From the NCBI RefSeq assembly GCF_963678635.1, contig NC_087062.1:40976672-41040671 (forward strand): a stretch of DNA of 64,000 nt, written 5' to 3'. The notes below the pieces were generated by a model. The model worked only from the letters and a program-made list of their open reading frames with translations, was not told the DNA's origin and made no database searches. A program made the translations under genes and the position numbers. Within the stretch, counting starts at the first letter, position 1, and every line of letters starts with the position of its first letter. This stretch comes from Symsagittifera roscoffensis. Lineage: Eukaryota > Xenacoelomorpha > Acoela > Convolutidae. Of this stretch, positions 12,116 to 23,361 are shown in pieces.

Positions 12116-14346
12116 ACCAATCAATAACCTATTTGAATCAGACAATACCCTTCATTAACCAGCATCTTGGATAATAGCCTTTTTGGTTTTTCCTGGAAAC
12201 CGATAGCTGATCAATTTTACTTTTAAAAAAGATGGACACTCAAATATTAAAATATAAATATCTTTTGCAATGGAAAGCTAATAAAAATGTAGAACTAAAA
12301 CCGAATGAATTCCACCATTCACTGATATCGAGCCTTTTCCACTTATTTCTATTTTAACTGAAAAATTTTTGTTAGGCATCCGTAAAAAATAAAAATTATT
12401 GGCTTGCTCGTCCCTTTACACCATATCTCACCTAAGTCACATTTAATTCCAATGCAGAAAGAGTTTCACTTTTCATTTGTCAATGAAAAAGCATTTTGAA
12501 ACATTTTACTGTTGCTTGATACGAGGTACCAACTTTTGATACAATCTACTAGCTTTTGAGCGTGAAGTTTTTCCTGTAACCTAAAATTGTATGAAAAAAA
12601 TCCATCCTAGGTACCTGGCACGCTTGATGAACAAAAAACAGTGTAAATATGTGCATAAAAAAATTATGTATATAGCAATTTATGTTATTTTTTTTGTAAA
12701 ATTTAAGTTTCCTAGGTCATAATGGGCGTTTTCAGTGTCAATTTTGGTTATCAGTGTTAACAGTTTTATAAGAAATTCGGTTTCAAAATTAGGACAATTC
12801 AAGCCAATTTTCTCGACATTCAAACAATTTTATCAAGATGTTTTTTTAAATCTAAATCTCGGCTGAAGGGGCTTAAAAAGACTATTTACTTTACCCTCTT
12901 ATGATTTTTGAGGAAATCAAAATCGGGAAAACACACATCCTACGCTATAACTTTTAACCTTCCTTTCGTAAGGTGGTCGGAACAAACATTTTACGCTATA
13001 CCTTTTTACCATCCGTTAGTGAGGTGGTCGGAACAAAATATTGCTCAAAAACTGCAAAAAAAATGAAAAAAAGTAAGCTTTGAAAACATAAAATATTCAA
13101 GAAAAACATAATTCAAACCATGGAGCTCAATGATTCAGATTTTACACTTAACAAGATTTCAAAAAAAAAACGTTTGAAACAATAAAAAGGCTTTGCAAGT
13201 AGCACAGAAACTTTCAACCAAAAAAATTACTGATACTAATAGGTTACTGATACCAATCAATAACCTATTTGTATCAGACAATACCCTTCATTAACCAGCA
13301 TCTTAGATAATAGCCTTTTTGGTTTTTCCTGGAAACCGATAGCTGATCAATTTTACTTTTGAAAAAGATGGACACTCAGATATTAATACGTAAATATCTT
13401 TTGCAATGGAAAGCTAATAAAAATGTAGATCTAAAACCGAATGAATTCCACCATTCACTGATATCGAGCCTTTTCCACTTATTTCTATTTTAACTGCAAA
13501 ATTTTTGTTAGGCATCCGTAAAAAATGAAAATTATTGGCTTGCTCGTCCCTTTACACCATACCTCACCTAAGTCACATTTAATTCCAATGCAGAAAGAGT
13601 TTCACTTTTCATTTGTCAATGAAAAAGCATTTTGAAAAATTTTACTGTTGCTTGACACGAGGTACCAACTTTTGATACAATCTACTAGCTTTTGAGCGTG
13701 AAGTTTTTCCTGTAACCTAAAATTGTATGAAAAAAATCCATCCTAGGTACCTGGCACGCTTGATGAACAAAAAACAGTGTAAATATGTGCATAAAAAAAT
13801 TATGTATATAGCAATTTATGTTATTTTTTTGTAAAATTTAAGTTTCCTAGGTCATAATGGGCGTTTTCAGTGTCAATTTTGGTTATCAGTGTTAACAGTT
13901 TTATAAGAAATTCGGTTTCAAAATTAGGACAATTCAAGCCAATTTTCTCGACATTCAAACAATTTTATCAAGATGTTTTTTTAAATCTAAATCTCGGCTG
14001 AAGGGGCTTAAAAAGACTATTTATTTTACCCCCTTATGATTTTTGAGGAAATCAAAATCGGGAAAACACACATCCTACGCTATAACTTTTAACCTTCCTT
14101 TCGTAAGGTGGTCGGAACAAACATTTTACGCTATAGCTTTTTACCATCCGTTAGTGAGGTGGTCGGAACAAAATATTGCTCAAAAACTGCAAAAAAATTG
14201 AAAACATAAAATATTCAAGAAAAACATGATTCAAACCATGGAGCTCAATGATTCAGATTTTACACTTAACAAAATTTCCAAAAAAAAACATTTGAAACAA
14301 TAAAAAGGCTTTGCAAGTAGCACAGAAGCTTTCAACCAAAAAAATT
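12116..14346. repeat. Tandem duplication, two ~1.1-kb units
   Basis: The unit at 12116-13228 is repeated at 13252-14346 with a period of 1136 bp. The two copies differ by a few substitutions and by loss of about 16 bases near 14200, so the duplication is recent. No protein is encoded. Within each unit a smaller pair of segments recurs, each ending in 'aggtggtcggaaca' (for example 12970 and 13021), which contains the GGTCGGAACA end of the HINE-like families. Confidence 0.85.
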
Positions 14347-16737
14347 AGCGAAAAATTAATATACAGTTTTCTGAAACAAAAAAGTAAAACGGCGTATCAG
14401 TAAACAGAAAACGGGCAAGCCGAAAAGACAGAGAGCGCGTCGTAAAAGTTGCATCATTCAATTAAATAATTACGTGAATTGAAGAATCAGATTTGTGTAA
14501 TGTAACTGATTTTCCTCACAAAAAAAACGGGATAATATCATGAACTGAACAGGTTTAAATATAGTATAATGGCTCAGGAGAAATTTATTCGTCGAATTTT
14601 TGTATAGGCTACTAGTATTGATTAAGTAACTCGGCTTATAATCTAGTTACCGATAATTTGTTTTTTTTTAACCAGCCTAACTAAAGTGTTCGCGCAATTT
14701 TGAAAATTGAAACTTTAACGAGTATTTTTTCTAAGTCGACCAAACATAGTTTCCGTCTTCTAGAACACCTTAAAGAAAAACGTATGCCATGAGTTTCTGC
14801 AATGCAGTCAAATAATTGAGACAGTTTACCAAAAATTGCCTTTTATGAGCACTTTGATTTTACTTTGATCCGAAAACGAAAGATTTATTTGCGTACGAAA
14901 GATAACAGATATCTGTTGGAAAAAAGAAACCCGAAAAGCATTCCGAAAGAAAAAAATTTAAAAAATTGCTTCAGGGACAGAACAGCAGTTCTCGGTTAAG
15001 AAGAGCCGTAACGTGGTCCTTTCTCTCTCGGATAAACCGTCCTTATTATGCTTGCGATTACCAAGCGTTATCAAACTGGAATAAATACTTTTTTCGGGTT
15101 AACAACTTAATTAACAGAATCACTTGAATCACTTGTATTTTGGTTCACATTGAATTTAAACTTCTATGCATTTCCAGCCAAGTTAGCTTGGAGGTAACAA
15201 ATATGCTTGGGATGGCAAAAAACCTGGGTACAATCTATATTGAATTTTATTTTTTTAAACGCAAATTTTTTTCAAATCGGACCTATTTTTTTTCAAACGC
15301 AAAATTTGTGCCAAATATAATAGTCGGTCGATTACTTGTCTGCTAATATGTTGTCGGCTTAGCTCTCGCATCTTGAAATTGTTTTTTTGCTGATCGCATT
15401 TGTGTTTAAGGTTGCTTTTAGTGTTTGATTTGTTCATACAATTTTTAATACTACTTACCTTGACTTTGTATTTTCTTCTTTTTTTTCGCTTAAAAAAATT
15501 TCTTGGCCCAAAATATTTCGGCCTATTTTTTCGTCTTAATGACCTAATTTTGGGTATTTTCAAGATAAACACGACTTAAACACTCTCCTCCGCACTTTTT
15601 GTGTTGGTTGTATGTTTACCAATCGGTTTGTTGAAATTTCTTCTTTTTTTTTTAATTTGGAAAATACTTTTTAAATTCATTTGCAAAAATTTAGTTTTCC
15701 TTAGAAACTTCTGCTTTTTTCTCTTTTTACTTGGCCCCTCTGTCTACAGCCTCGGAGAAAGTGTTGGGGAATATTTGACCCATATTTTTGACTTTTTTTC
15801 TCAAACGTTACCGGAAAAATCTGAGATTTTGGTTTCAATAAATTTTAGAACTTTTGACCGTTTTTCAGAAACTTTTTGAATTTTCTTAAAATTTACACAA
15901 TCAAATCTGAGATGAAAAATTCAACTGAAAAAAAACCGGTTGCGATAATGGTTCCTGCAGAAGCGGCGACTTCCTTTTTGTAAGAGAAAGGTTATTTCCT
16001 CGGGAGCAATAATTATCTCAAAATTTTGTACTCTTGCTTATTTTAGTAGAGAAACAACTAAGGCTTTGGGCTAAGTCTAATTTTTGAAATCACATTTTTT
16101 GTGCAGCATCTGTGGAGCAAATCCATTCATAACAAACACATACCTCCAGTTTTATCTGGGTGTATAGTTGTGTTTAATCTGGACCTACGAAATTTTTCGT
16201 TCACTTAGTTTTTCTCAACATTTAAATTTATTTTCGACTTATGTTTTTGCTTATGCTTGTGTTATATCGCAAGTGTTGCGAAGCTCCGCTCTGCTTCTGT
16301 GATTAAACTCTAAAGCATAGAAGTGAACGGTTTGTTAGGAAATAAGAATGATTATAGCTTCTTTACATAGAGGCGAAGCGTGGCTTGCTTCACTTGCTAA
16401 TCACAAAAAAAACACATTGCATTACAAGATGTCGATAGAAAAGTTAAGATTGAATTTTAAATTTGGAATCTACAAAAAAACTATGGAAGGTAAATATAAC
16501 ATCTTATTTACACAAATGAGGGAATCGAAGCTTCTAAAGGAAAAACTTTTACAACCGCGCTCTTTTCAATTTAATCTTCAATCTCACAATTTGAGAAGGT
16601 AGTTTATAGGAAGTCAAAAAGATTCAGAAAAACGGTCAAAAAATATTTACTTGAATTGTCAAGAAATTGAGCTTGTCAGCAGCTATGAAGCAGAAGCAGA
16701 ATTGTGTAAGAAATGTTTTTTACGGGAAAAAAAGTAT
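14347..16737. other. Intronic A+T-rich DNA, no supported gene
   Basis: The open frames here, such as T-rich ones at 15140-15879 and one at 16348-16602, have no recognisable domain and no clear splice context. A family-3-type hairpin is at 16278-16294. The 12-bp palindrome ACAGATATCTGT lies near 14906. Nothing else is supported. Confidence 0.4.
16278..16294 (+). repeat. Family-3 hairpin, imperfect copy
   Basis: GCGAAGC-TCC-GCTCTGC has one mismatch and one wobble pair, and is followed by 'ttctgtga'. It aligns with the perfect hairpins at 11643, 35031 and 50158 and is preceded, like them, by a 'cgcaagtgtt' type sequence. Confidence 0.5.
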
Positions 16738-16790
16738 TGTTCCTGATTACAAGTCACTCGCTCTCGCAAGTGGAAAAAAACTATTGATCA
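16738..16790 (-). repeat. Family-3 5'-end-like fragment, reverse orientation
   Basis: On the minus strand the sequence reads GCGAGAGCGAGTGACTTGTA followed by ATCAGGAACA. The same sequence opens the repeat at 33715 (plus strand), and a more diverged form occurs at about 855 and 5535 in the 4.7-kb satellite units. This is probably a fragment of the family-3 interspersed repeat. Confidence 0.5.
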
Positions 16791-17159
16791 ATCTGCTTAT
16801 AATGGGAAACATTTTGCTCTTAAGTAACAAAAATTAATAATAATAATAATAAAATGTTATCTTGGAAAAACCAAAAAGGCCACTTAGTTGCTTATCGCGT
16901 GGTGTTTTTAATTCTTTTAGCAAACAATGTATTTTTAAACGGGTAAAATGTGTTAAAAAGTGAAAAATTTCTCCGGCGTTTTGGCGTCAATCTTATTTCG
17001 ACCGGATTCAACTGCAGTTTTTTTTCGACTTACTTCAAGGAGGGAGACATTCAAGGAGACTATTTTAACTCATGTTCCTTCTCATTTGTGGAATTATAGA
17101 GTGGCTTAAAATCAAAGGAAAAGTCGAATTAGGTATTATTTTTTGAAAATGAACTGAAC

Positions 17160-17172
17160 GGGGGGGGGGGGG
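17160..17172 (-). repeat. G13 (sense-strand C13) tract abutting a 5' splice site
   Basis: Thirteen Gs on the plus strand lie right beside the GTAAGC donor of the CAP-Gly exon, so the intron starts with a poly-C run a few bases in. Homopolymers like this are prone to length error in sequencing as well as to real slippage. Confidence 0.7.
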
Positions 17173-17177
17173 CTTAC

Positions 17178-17345
17178 CGTGAGGAGAGTTGAGACTGACT
17201 CCGACCATGGTGCCCTCTGAGAAGTGTGTGCGTCCACAGTACATCACAGTGCCCTTCTTGTTCGGGTGGCCCACCCTCACAGCCACGCCCACACACATCC
17301 AACTTGGCACCTCTTCCAGTCTAGAGGGAGCCACAGGCAACATGT
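17178..17345 (-). CDS. KIF13B: KIF13B/Khc-73-like kinesin, CAP-Gly exon (N-terminal half)
   Basis: This exon is bounded on the minus strand by a TTTGTTTCCAG acceptor and an ACG|GTAAGC donor. It encodes 55 full codons containing VPSWMCVGVAVRVG, then KKGTVMYCGRTHF, then EGTMVGVSLNSPHG. That is the first half of a CAP-Gly domain: a hydrophobic core around VG-x-x-V-x-V, the GTV strand, F-x-x-G-x-x-VGV, then the GK(N)DG loop, which is completed by the exon at 12018-11891. The VP-x-W-x-x-VG lead-in is characteristic of the C-terminal CAP-Gly of KIF13B/Khc-73. Other CAP-Gly families (CLIP, p150Glued, tubulin cofactors) are less like it in this segment. Phase 1 at both ends matches the neighbours. 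The family function is microtubule-associated cargo transport, with the CAP-Gly domain adding microtubule affinity; that is family knowledge, not shown here. Confidence 0.85.
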
Positions 17346-17503
17346 CTGGAAACAAAAACATTTTCACATAGTTCTGATAGAGTTTCGTAATTTGTAGCGT
17401 TTTATTTACAGTTTTACGTGATGTAGCGCACAGAAATTTAGATCGAAGTAGGTGTTACGCCGATTTGGAAGGAGTAGAGCAATTTGGATATTTGTGATTT
17501 TAC

Positions 17504-17750
17504 GAAAATTTTGAAGGCATCTAGAGGCGTATTGCAACATACTCTTTGATATAGACTCGTTTGCGTCGTCTGAGTGAAGACTGGCAGCCCTCTGAACCTG
17601 TTTGCTCTTACGCATTGGTGGTCCTCCTGCCTGCTCGTCCTGTTCCTCCAGGGTAGTCATTAGTCGGCTGTTGCTGCCCCTCGGACGGGGACTCAGGGGT
17701 CTGCCTGCACCTCCTCCGCCGCCTCCGGGAGCAGGGTTTGTAGACAACGC
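17504..17750 (-). CDS. KIF13B-like kinesin, disordered tail exon before CAP-Gly
   Basis: An acceptor (TTGTATTTAG) and a C|GTAAAA donor bound 247 bp that start in phase 0 and end with one spare base. The 158-bp intron then joins it in frame to the CAP-Gly exon. The peptide opens with a glycine run, has an SPRP motif, then an acidic stretch and a basic RKSKQVQR segment followed by SLHSDD. It is low-complexity and probably disordered, with SP and RxxS-type sites suited to phosphorylation, as is usual for the region before the CAP-Gly of this kinesin subfamily. Similarity to a specific protein was not recognised. The gene assignment rests on splice sites, phase and position. Confidence 0.75.
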
Positions 17751-18147
17751 CTAAATACAAAATCAGATATTTTCTTTGCAATCAGAAATTTCAAAAAGCA
17801 TCGAGTTTTTTGAAATTTTTTAAATTTATCGTTGCAGTTCAAAAAATATCAGTCAAAAATTTATATCAGTCATAAATTTAAAAGGTTTATTTCAATATCA
17901 GCAGTCTTGTTTTGTTTTACAATACAAAAAAATTCTGTTTTGAGGTTTAATTTTGGTTTTGAGGCCCAATTTTGGTTTCTGTTGTGAGGCCCAAATTTAA
18001 GCAAATTAAACCATAACGTGTGGTTGACTTTATTCGAAACATCAGAAGAAACACCAGAAGAAAATTATATTTGGGCTATTATCATAACAGAAGAGCCGAA
18101 AGTGCATTTTTTGTTCAATCAACGTCCTCTAAACAGTTCAAAGTTAT
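17751..18147. other. Intron flank, A+T-rich
   Basis: This is the acceptor-side end of the 15.5-kb intron. It has near-duplicated short phrases ('ttttggtttt(c)tg', 'gaggccca') around 17940-17995 and no coding signal. Confidence 0.4.
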
Positions 18148-18506
18148 TGTTCCCACTTTCGATACGAAAGTAACTGAATATTTGTGCTCGGGGTGGGTTT
18201 TTTTTTCTTCAGACAAACTTCGACTTTTTAACTAGCCATTTTTGACGAAATTTTTTATATCATTCAAAAGGTATTTTTGTCTTCAGCTTAAAATTGAAAA
18301 AACATTTTACCTGTGATCATTTTTTGTAAAGTTATGAGGGTTTAAAGATTGCCATTTTGGCCAATTTGGGACAATTAACGCGCGATAAGTTTCGCGCTAT
18401 TAACGCGTAAGCGGAGATTTAATCCGTCTTAGAAATCGTTCCAAATTGGTTGAACGAAGCTTATTTGTCATAATTGATTTGTTACAAGGAACGAAATCTA
18501 TCTTTT
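18148..18506 (+). mobile_element. HINE-like family 1, 3'-truncated copy
   Basis: It starts TGTTCCCAC with the near-terminal hairpin ACTTTCGATACGAAAGT and carries the internal stem GCGCGA-TAAGTT-TCGCGC at 18380-18397. It lacks the 3' hairpin and is directly abutted by the next copy at 18507. Confidence 0.7.
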
Positions 18507-19030
18507 TGTTCCGACTTTCGGAACGAAAGTAACGGAAAACTTGTTCTCGGGTTGGCTTTTTTCTTCAGACAAATTTCGGCTTTTTAACTAGCCGTTTTTG
18601 ACGCAATTTTTTATGGCATTCGAAAGCTATTGTTGTCTTGAGCTTGAATTTGAAAAGATATTTTACCTGTGATCATTTTTCGTAAAGTTATGAGGGTTTA
18701 AAGATTGCCATTCTGGCCAATTTGGGACAATTAACGCGCGATAAGTTTCGCGCTATTAACGCGTAAGCGAGATTTAATCCGTCTTATAAATCGTTCCAAA
18801 TTGGTTCAAGGAAGCTTATATGCCATAATTGATTTGTTAATAGGCGCAAAATCTATCACTTTGTACTTAATATGACGTGTGGGGGATGTTTTTTCATAAA
18901 ATCTCAAATTTTTTCAAAAAAATTTTTTGTTTTTTTTTATTACCTTGAATATTTTCGTCTTATTAATGCTCGATAGAACTTAAAAGGCAGTCGGAACTTT
19001 CAGGGCTTCTCCTTGATACGAGCAGCCTTG
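18507..19030 (+). mobile_element. HINE-like family 1, full-length type
   Basis: It starts TGTTCCGAC and ends with a subterminal GTCGGAAC, a diverged hairpin (CAGGGCTTCTCCTTG) and terminal CTTG. It is flanked by T on both sides. It has no coding capacity, so it is non-autonomous. The inverted GTTCCGAC / GTCGGAAC pair is terminal at the 5' end and about 40 bases in from the 3' end. That asymmetry is typical of Helentron-associated elements (HINEs). Confidence 0.6.
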
Positions 19031-20283
19031 TTGTACTTTATATGGCGTGTGGGGGGATGATTTTCTTTATTTGGGAAAAAAAATTCATTTTATTTTATTT
19101 CATTTAAATTTTTTTATTTTATTACTGCTGCTCAATAAACCTTAAAAGGCAGTCGCAACATTCAGGGCTTCGCCCTGATACGATCAGTCTTGTTACTTTT
19201 CCAATTTTTTTATTACCTTGAATATTTTCATCTTATTAATGCTCCATAGACCTTAAAAGGCAGTCGGAACTTTCAGGGCTTCGCCCTGATACGAGCAGCC
19301 TTGTTGTACTTTATATGGCGTGTGGGGGGATGATTTTCTTTATTTAGGAAAAAAAATTCATTTTATTTTATTTCATTTAAATTTTTTTATGTTAATACTG
19401 CTGCTCAATAAACCTTTAAAGGCAGTCGGAACATTCAGGGCTTCGCCCTGATACGAGCAGTATTGTTACTTTTCCAATTTTTTTATTACTTTGAATATTT
19501 TCATCTTATTAATGCTCCATAGACCTTAAAAGGCAGTCAGAGTTTTAAGGGCTTCGCCCTGATACGAGCAGCCTTGTTGTACTTTATATGGCGTGTGGGG
19601 GATGATTTTCTTTTTTTAGGAAAAAAAATTCATTTTATTTTATTTCATTTAAATTTTTTTATGTTTTTACTGCTGCTCAATAAACCTTAAAAGGCAGTCG
19701 GAACATTCAGGGCTTCGCCCTGATACGAGCAGTCTTGTTAGTTTTCCAATTTTTTTATTACTTTGAATATTTTCATCTTATTAATGCTCCATAGACCTTA
19801 AAAGGCAGTCGGAACTTTCAGGGCTTCGCCCTGATACGAGCAGCCTTGTTGTACTTTATATGGCGTGTGGGGGGATGATTTTCTTTTTTTAGGAAAAAAA
19901 ATTCATTTTATTTTATTTCATTTAAATTTTTTTATGTTTTTACTGCTGCTCAATAAACCTTAAAAGGCAGTCGGAACATTCAGGGCTTCGCCCTGATACG
20001 AGCAGTCTTGTTACTTTCCCAATTTTTTTATTACCTTGAATATTTTCATCTTATTAATGCTCCATAGACCTTAAAAGGCAGTCGGAACTTTCAGGGCTTC
20101 GCCCTGATACGAGCAGTCTTGTTGTACTTTATATGGCGTGTGGGGGGATGATTTTCTTTATTTAGGAAAAAAAATTCATTTTATTTTATTTCATTTAAAT
20201 TTTTTTATGTTATTACTGCTTCTCAATAAACCTTAAAAGGCAGTCCGAACATTCAGGGCTTCGCCCTGATACGAGCAGTCTTG
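19031..20283 (+). repeat. 272-bp tandem array of family-1 3' ends
   Basis: About 4.6 copies of a 272-bp dimer. Each dimer has a ~162-bp half (from 'ttgtactttatatggcgtg') and a ~111-bp half (from 'ttacttttccaatttt'). Both halves end in GTCGGAAC, the hairpin TCAGGGCTTCGCCCTGA and CAGYCTTG, so each half is a copy of the element's 3' terminus. Copies are nearly identical, suggesting recent amplification or homogenisation. Strings of element ends are a known outcome of rolling-circle replication that fails to stop at the 3' signal; applying that here is inference. Confidence 0.85.
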
Positions 20284-20384
20284 TTAGTTTTCCATGTTTT
20301 TTTGGTTGAGATTATGGAGTATTGTTTTATAATTGGCTAGCTTACATAACGAGGCCAAACGGTGTACTGGATACCGTTTGGTGG

Positions 20385-20411
20385 GTGTGTGTGTGTGTGT
20401 GTGTGTGTGTG
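20385..20411. repeat. (GT)n microsatellite
   Basis: About 13 GT repeats between the 3' end of the plus-strand array and the inverted family-1 copy. The duplicated locus at 22763 has about 18 repeats, showing slippage since the duplication. Confidence 0.9.
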
Positions 20412-20434
20412 AATCACTGGAATCCAAAAGACAA

Positions 20435-20974
20435 CAAGACTGCTCGTATCAGGGCAAAGCCCTGAATGTTCCGACTGCCTTTTAAGGTTTATCGAGCAGC
20501 AGTAATACATATAAAATGAAATGAAATAAAATAAAATGAAATTTTTTTTCTTCTAAAATTGAAAATTTTTCATGAAAATCATCCCCCACACGCCATATAA
20601 AGTACAAAAAGATAGATTTCGTTTCTTGTAACAAATCAATTATGGCAAATAAGCTTCGTTCAACCAGTTTGGAACGATTTATAAGACGGATTAAATCTAC
20701 GCTTACGCGTTAATAGCGCGAATTATATCGCGCGTTAATTGTCCCAAATTGGTCAAAATGGCCAAAATGGCAATCTTTAAACACTCATAACTTTACGAAA
20801 AACGATCACGGGTGAAATATCTTTTCAAATTTAAACTCAAGACAACAATGGGTTTCGAATGATATAAAAAAATTCCGTCAAAAATGGCTAGTTAAAAAGT
20901 CGTAATTTGTCTGAAGAAAAAAAAAACCCACCCCGAGCACATATTCCGATACTTTCGTATCGAAAGTCGGAACA
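20435..20974 (-). mobile_element. HINE-like family 1, full-length copy on minus strand
   Basis: On the minus strand it runs from TGTTCCGAC with the hairpin ACTTTCGATACGAAAGT, through a GCGCGA-stem-TCGCGC centre, to GTCGGAAC, the hairpin TCAGGGCTTTGCCCTGA and terminal CTTG. T flanks it on both sides (A on the plus strand). With the array to its left it forms an inverted pair around the GT repeat. Confidence 0.7.
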
Positions 20975-21878
20975 AAAAGATTCAATATAAATAGCCATGT
21001 TCCGGAATCTGTGTTTCAAATCAGCTTCAGCCTGTTGCAGAATCCGCGCACAGATCACAAAATACACAGTGTGAACTCGTAATGTAACTTTTGTGCGGTA
21101 TAGTAGAAAATACTTAGCCTCAAAAGGCACAAAATGCTGGCAGCAGTAAATTTTCTTGCGAGTAACCAAGTCAGCGGAACAATTTTCTATATGTCATTCA
21201 AAACAAAATCATTAGTTTCGACTTTATTGACCTACAAAAAGCAATCAGATTCAAGAGTGAAATTTACATACAAAAAGATGGGCAACCATAATTTTTTCTA
21301 AAATGATTGAGTTTGATCAATTATTATCATAACTAGTTTCAGAGGGGTTCTTGCTGTGGAAATATCCTTGCAAAAATTTCAAGCAAAGTAAATTTTAGAG
21401 CTTAAAAAGTTTCATGGGGAAGCTTATTAGCTTCACTTACTCTTTTTGCAAGAACGTGTCAAACAGAAGTGAAAGAGTGTAAAATTGTTCGACGTCAAAC
21501 AACGGGTAATGTAGCGCTGATGGTTGAATTTAACCTATAAAAGAACTGTTCCAATACAAATTTTGATTAAAATGGCCGCTCAATTCCATGCATTTTCTTT
21601 TATGCAGTTATGTTGACTGTAATTTTTGTCTATTCGGTCATGAGCGTCCAAGACCTTTTAATGTCTGCTTTGTCAAATACAACCGTTTTTTGACGCCAGA
21701 CCATGTTACTCTTTAAATTTTTTTTCTGTTAATTTTCCGCCGGATAAAGAAAAAGTTAACTGATCAGACTCCTCAAGAACTTATTTGAGCCCATAAAGTC
21801 TTGTAATTTGAATAATTGCATGGATGTTTTTACAACAAAAACGCTTCTGAAACAAGTTATGATAAACTAGCATGTGTA
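20975..21878. other. Non-coding part of the segmental duplication
   Basis: About 0.9 kb with no element signature. It is repeated at 23362-24254 with small indels. Open frames crossing 20888-21169 and 23266-23556 begin inside it and end in the family-1 copy, and look accidental. Confidence 0.5.
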
Positions 21879-22760
21879 TATGAGGGTTTAAAGATTGCCA
21901 TTCTGGCCAATTTGGGACAATTAACGCGCGATAAGTTTCGCGCTATTAACGCGTAAGCGAGATTTAATCCGTCTTATAAATCGTTCCAAATTGGTTCAAG
22001 GAAGCTTATATGCCATAATTGATTTGTTAATAGGCGCAAAATCTATCACTTTGTACTTAATATGACGTGTGGGGGGATGTTTTTTCATAAATTCTCAAAT
22101 GTTTTCAAAAAAATTTTTTGTTTTTTTTTTATTACCTTGAATATTTTCGTCTTATTAATGCTCCATAGACCTTAAAAGGCAGTCGGAATCGGAATTTTCA
22201 GGGCTTCGCCCTGATACGAGCAGCCTTGTTGTACTTTATATGGCGTGTGGTGGGATGATTTTCTTTATTTGGGAAAAAAATTCATTTTATTTTATTTCAT
22301 TTAAATTTTTTTATGTTATTACTGCTGCTCAATAAACCTTAAAAGGCAGTCGCAACATTCAGGGCTTCGCCCTGATACGAGCAGTCTTGTTACTTTTCCA
22401 ATTTTTTTTTACCTTGAATATTTTCATCTTATTAATGCTCCATAGACCTTAAAAGGCAGTCGGAACTTTCAGGGCTTCGCCCTGATACGAGCAGCCTTGT
22501 TGCACTTTATATGGCGTGTGTGGGGATGATTTTCTTTATTTAGGAAAAAAAATTCATTTTATTTTATTTCATTTAAATTTTTTTATGTTATTACTGCTTC
22601 TCAATAAACCTTAAAAGGCAGTCCGAACATTCAGGGCTTCGCCCTGATACGAGCAGTCTTGTTAGTTTTCCATTTTTTTTTGGTTGAGATTATGGAGTAT
22701 TGTTTTATAATTGGCTAGCTTACATAACGAGGCCAAACGGTGCACTGGATACCGTTTGGT

Positions 22761-22762
<2 letters not shown>

Positions 22763-22799
<37 letters not shown>
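22763..22799. repeat. (GT)n microsatellite, second copy
   Basis: About 18 GT repeats. It is paralogous to the run at 20385. Confidence 0.9.
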
Positions 22800-22802
<3 letters not shown>

Positions 22803-22822
22803 CACTGGAATCCAAAAGACAA

Positions 22823-23361
22823 CAAGACTGCTCGTATCAGGGCAAAGCCCTGAATGTTCCGACTGCCTTTTAAGGTTTATCGAGCAGCAGTAATACATAT
22901 AAAATGAAATGAAATAAAATAAAATGAAATTTTTTTTCTTCTAAAATTGAAAATTTTTCATGAAAATCATCCCCCACACGCCATATAAAGTACAAAAAGA
23001 TAGATTTCGTTCCTTGTAACAAATCAATTATGGCAAATAAGCTTCGTTCAACCAATTTGGAACGATTTATAAGACGGATTAAATCTCCGCTTACGCGTTA
23101 ATAGCGCGAATTATATCGCGCGTTAATTGTCCCAAATTGGTCAAAATGGCCAAAATGGCAATCTTTAAACCCTCATAACTTTACGAAAAATGATCACAGA
23201 TGAAATATCTTTTAAAATTTAAACTCAAGACAACAATGGGTTTCGAATGATATAAAAAAATTCCGTCAAAAATGGCTAGTTAAAAAGTCGTAATTTGTCT
23301 GAAGAAAAAAAAACCCACCCCGAGCACATATTCCGTTACTTTCGTATCGAAAGTCGGAACA
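22823..23361 (-). mobile_element. HINE-like family 1, minus strand (duplicate of 20435-20974)
   Basis: This is the same element as at 20435, carried along by the segmental duplication. It has the same ends (TGTTCCGAC ... CTTG) and the same variant hairpin loop, so it is not an independent insertion. Confidence 0.7.

Larger units (their letters stand above)
18689..21878. repeat. Segmental tandem duplication, unit 1 (3.19 kb)
   Basis: The block from 'tatgagggtttaaag' at 18689 to 'catgtgta' at 21878 recurs at 21879-24254. It includes part of a family-1 copy, the 272-bp array, a GT microsatellite, an inverted family-1 copy and about 0.9 kb of other sequence. Unit 1 is about 814 bp longer than unit 2, which equals three 272-bp array repeats. 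Confidence 0.85.

Noticed and set aside
15140..15879. Three long open frames, one very hydrophobic
   Set aside because: They are driven by T-runs (Phe/Leu-rich), with no splice context, no domain, and overlapping frames on both strands.
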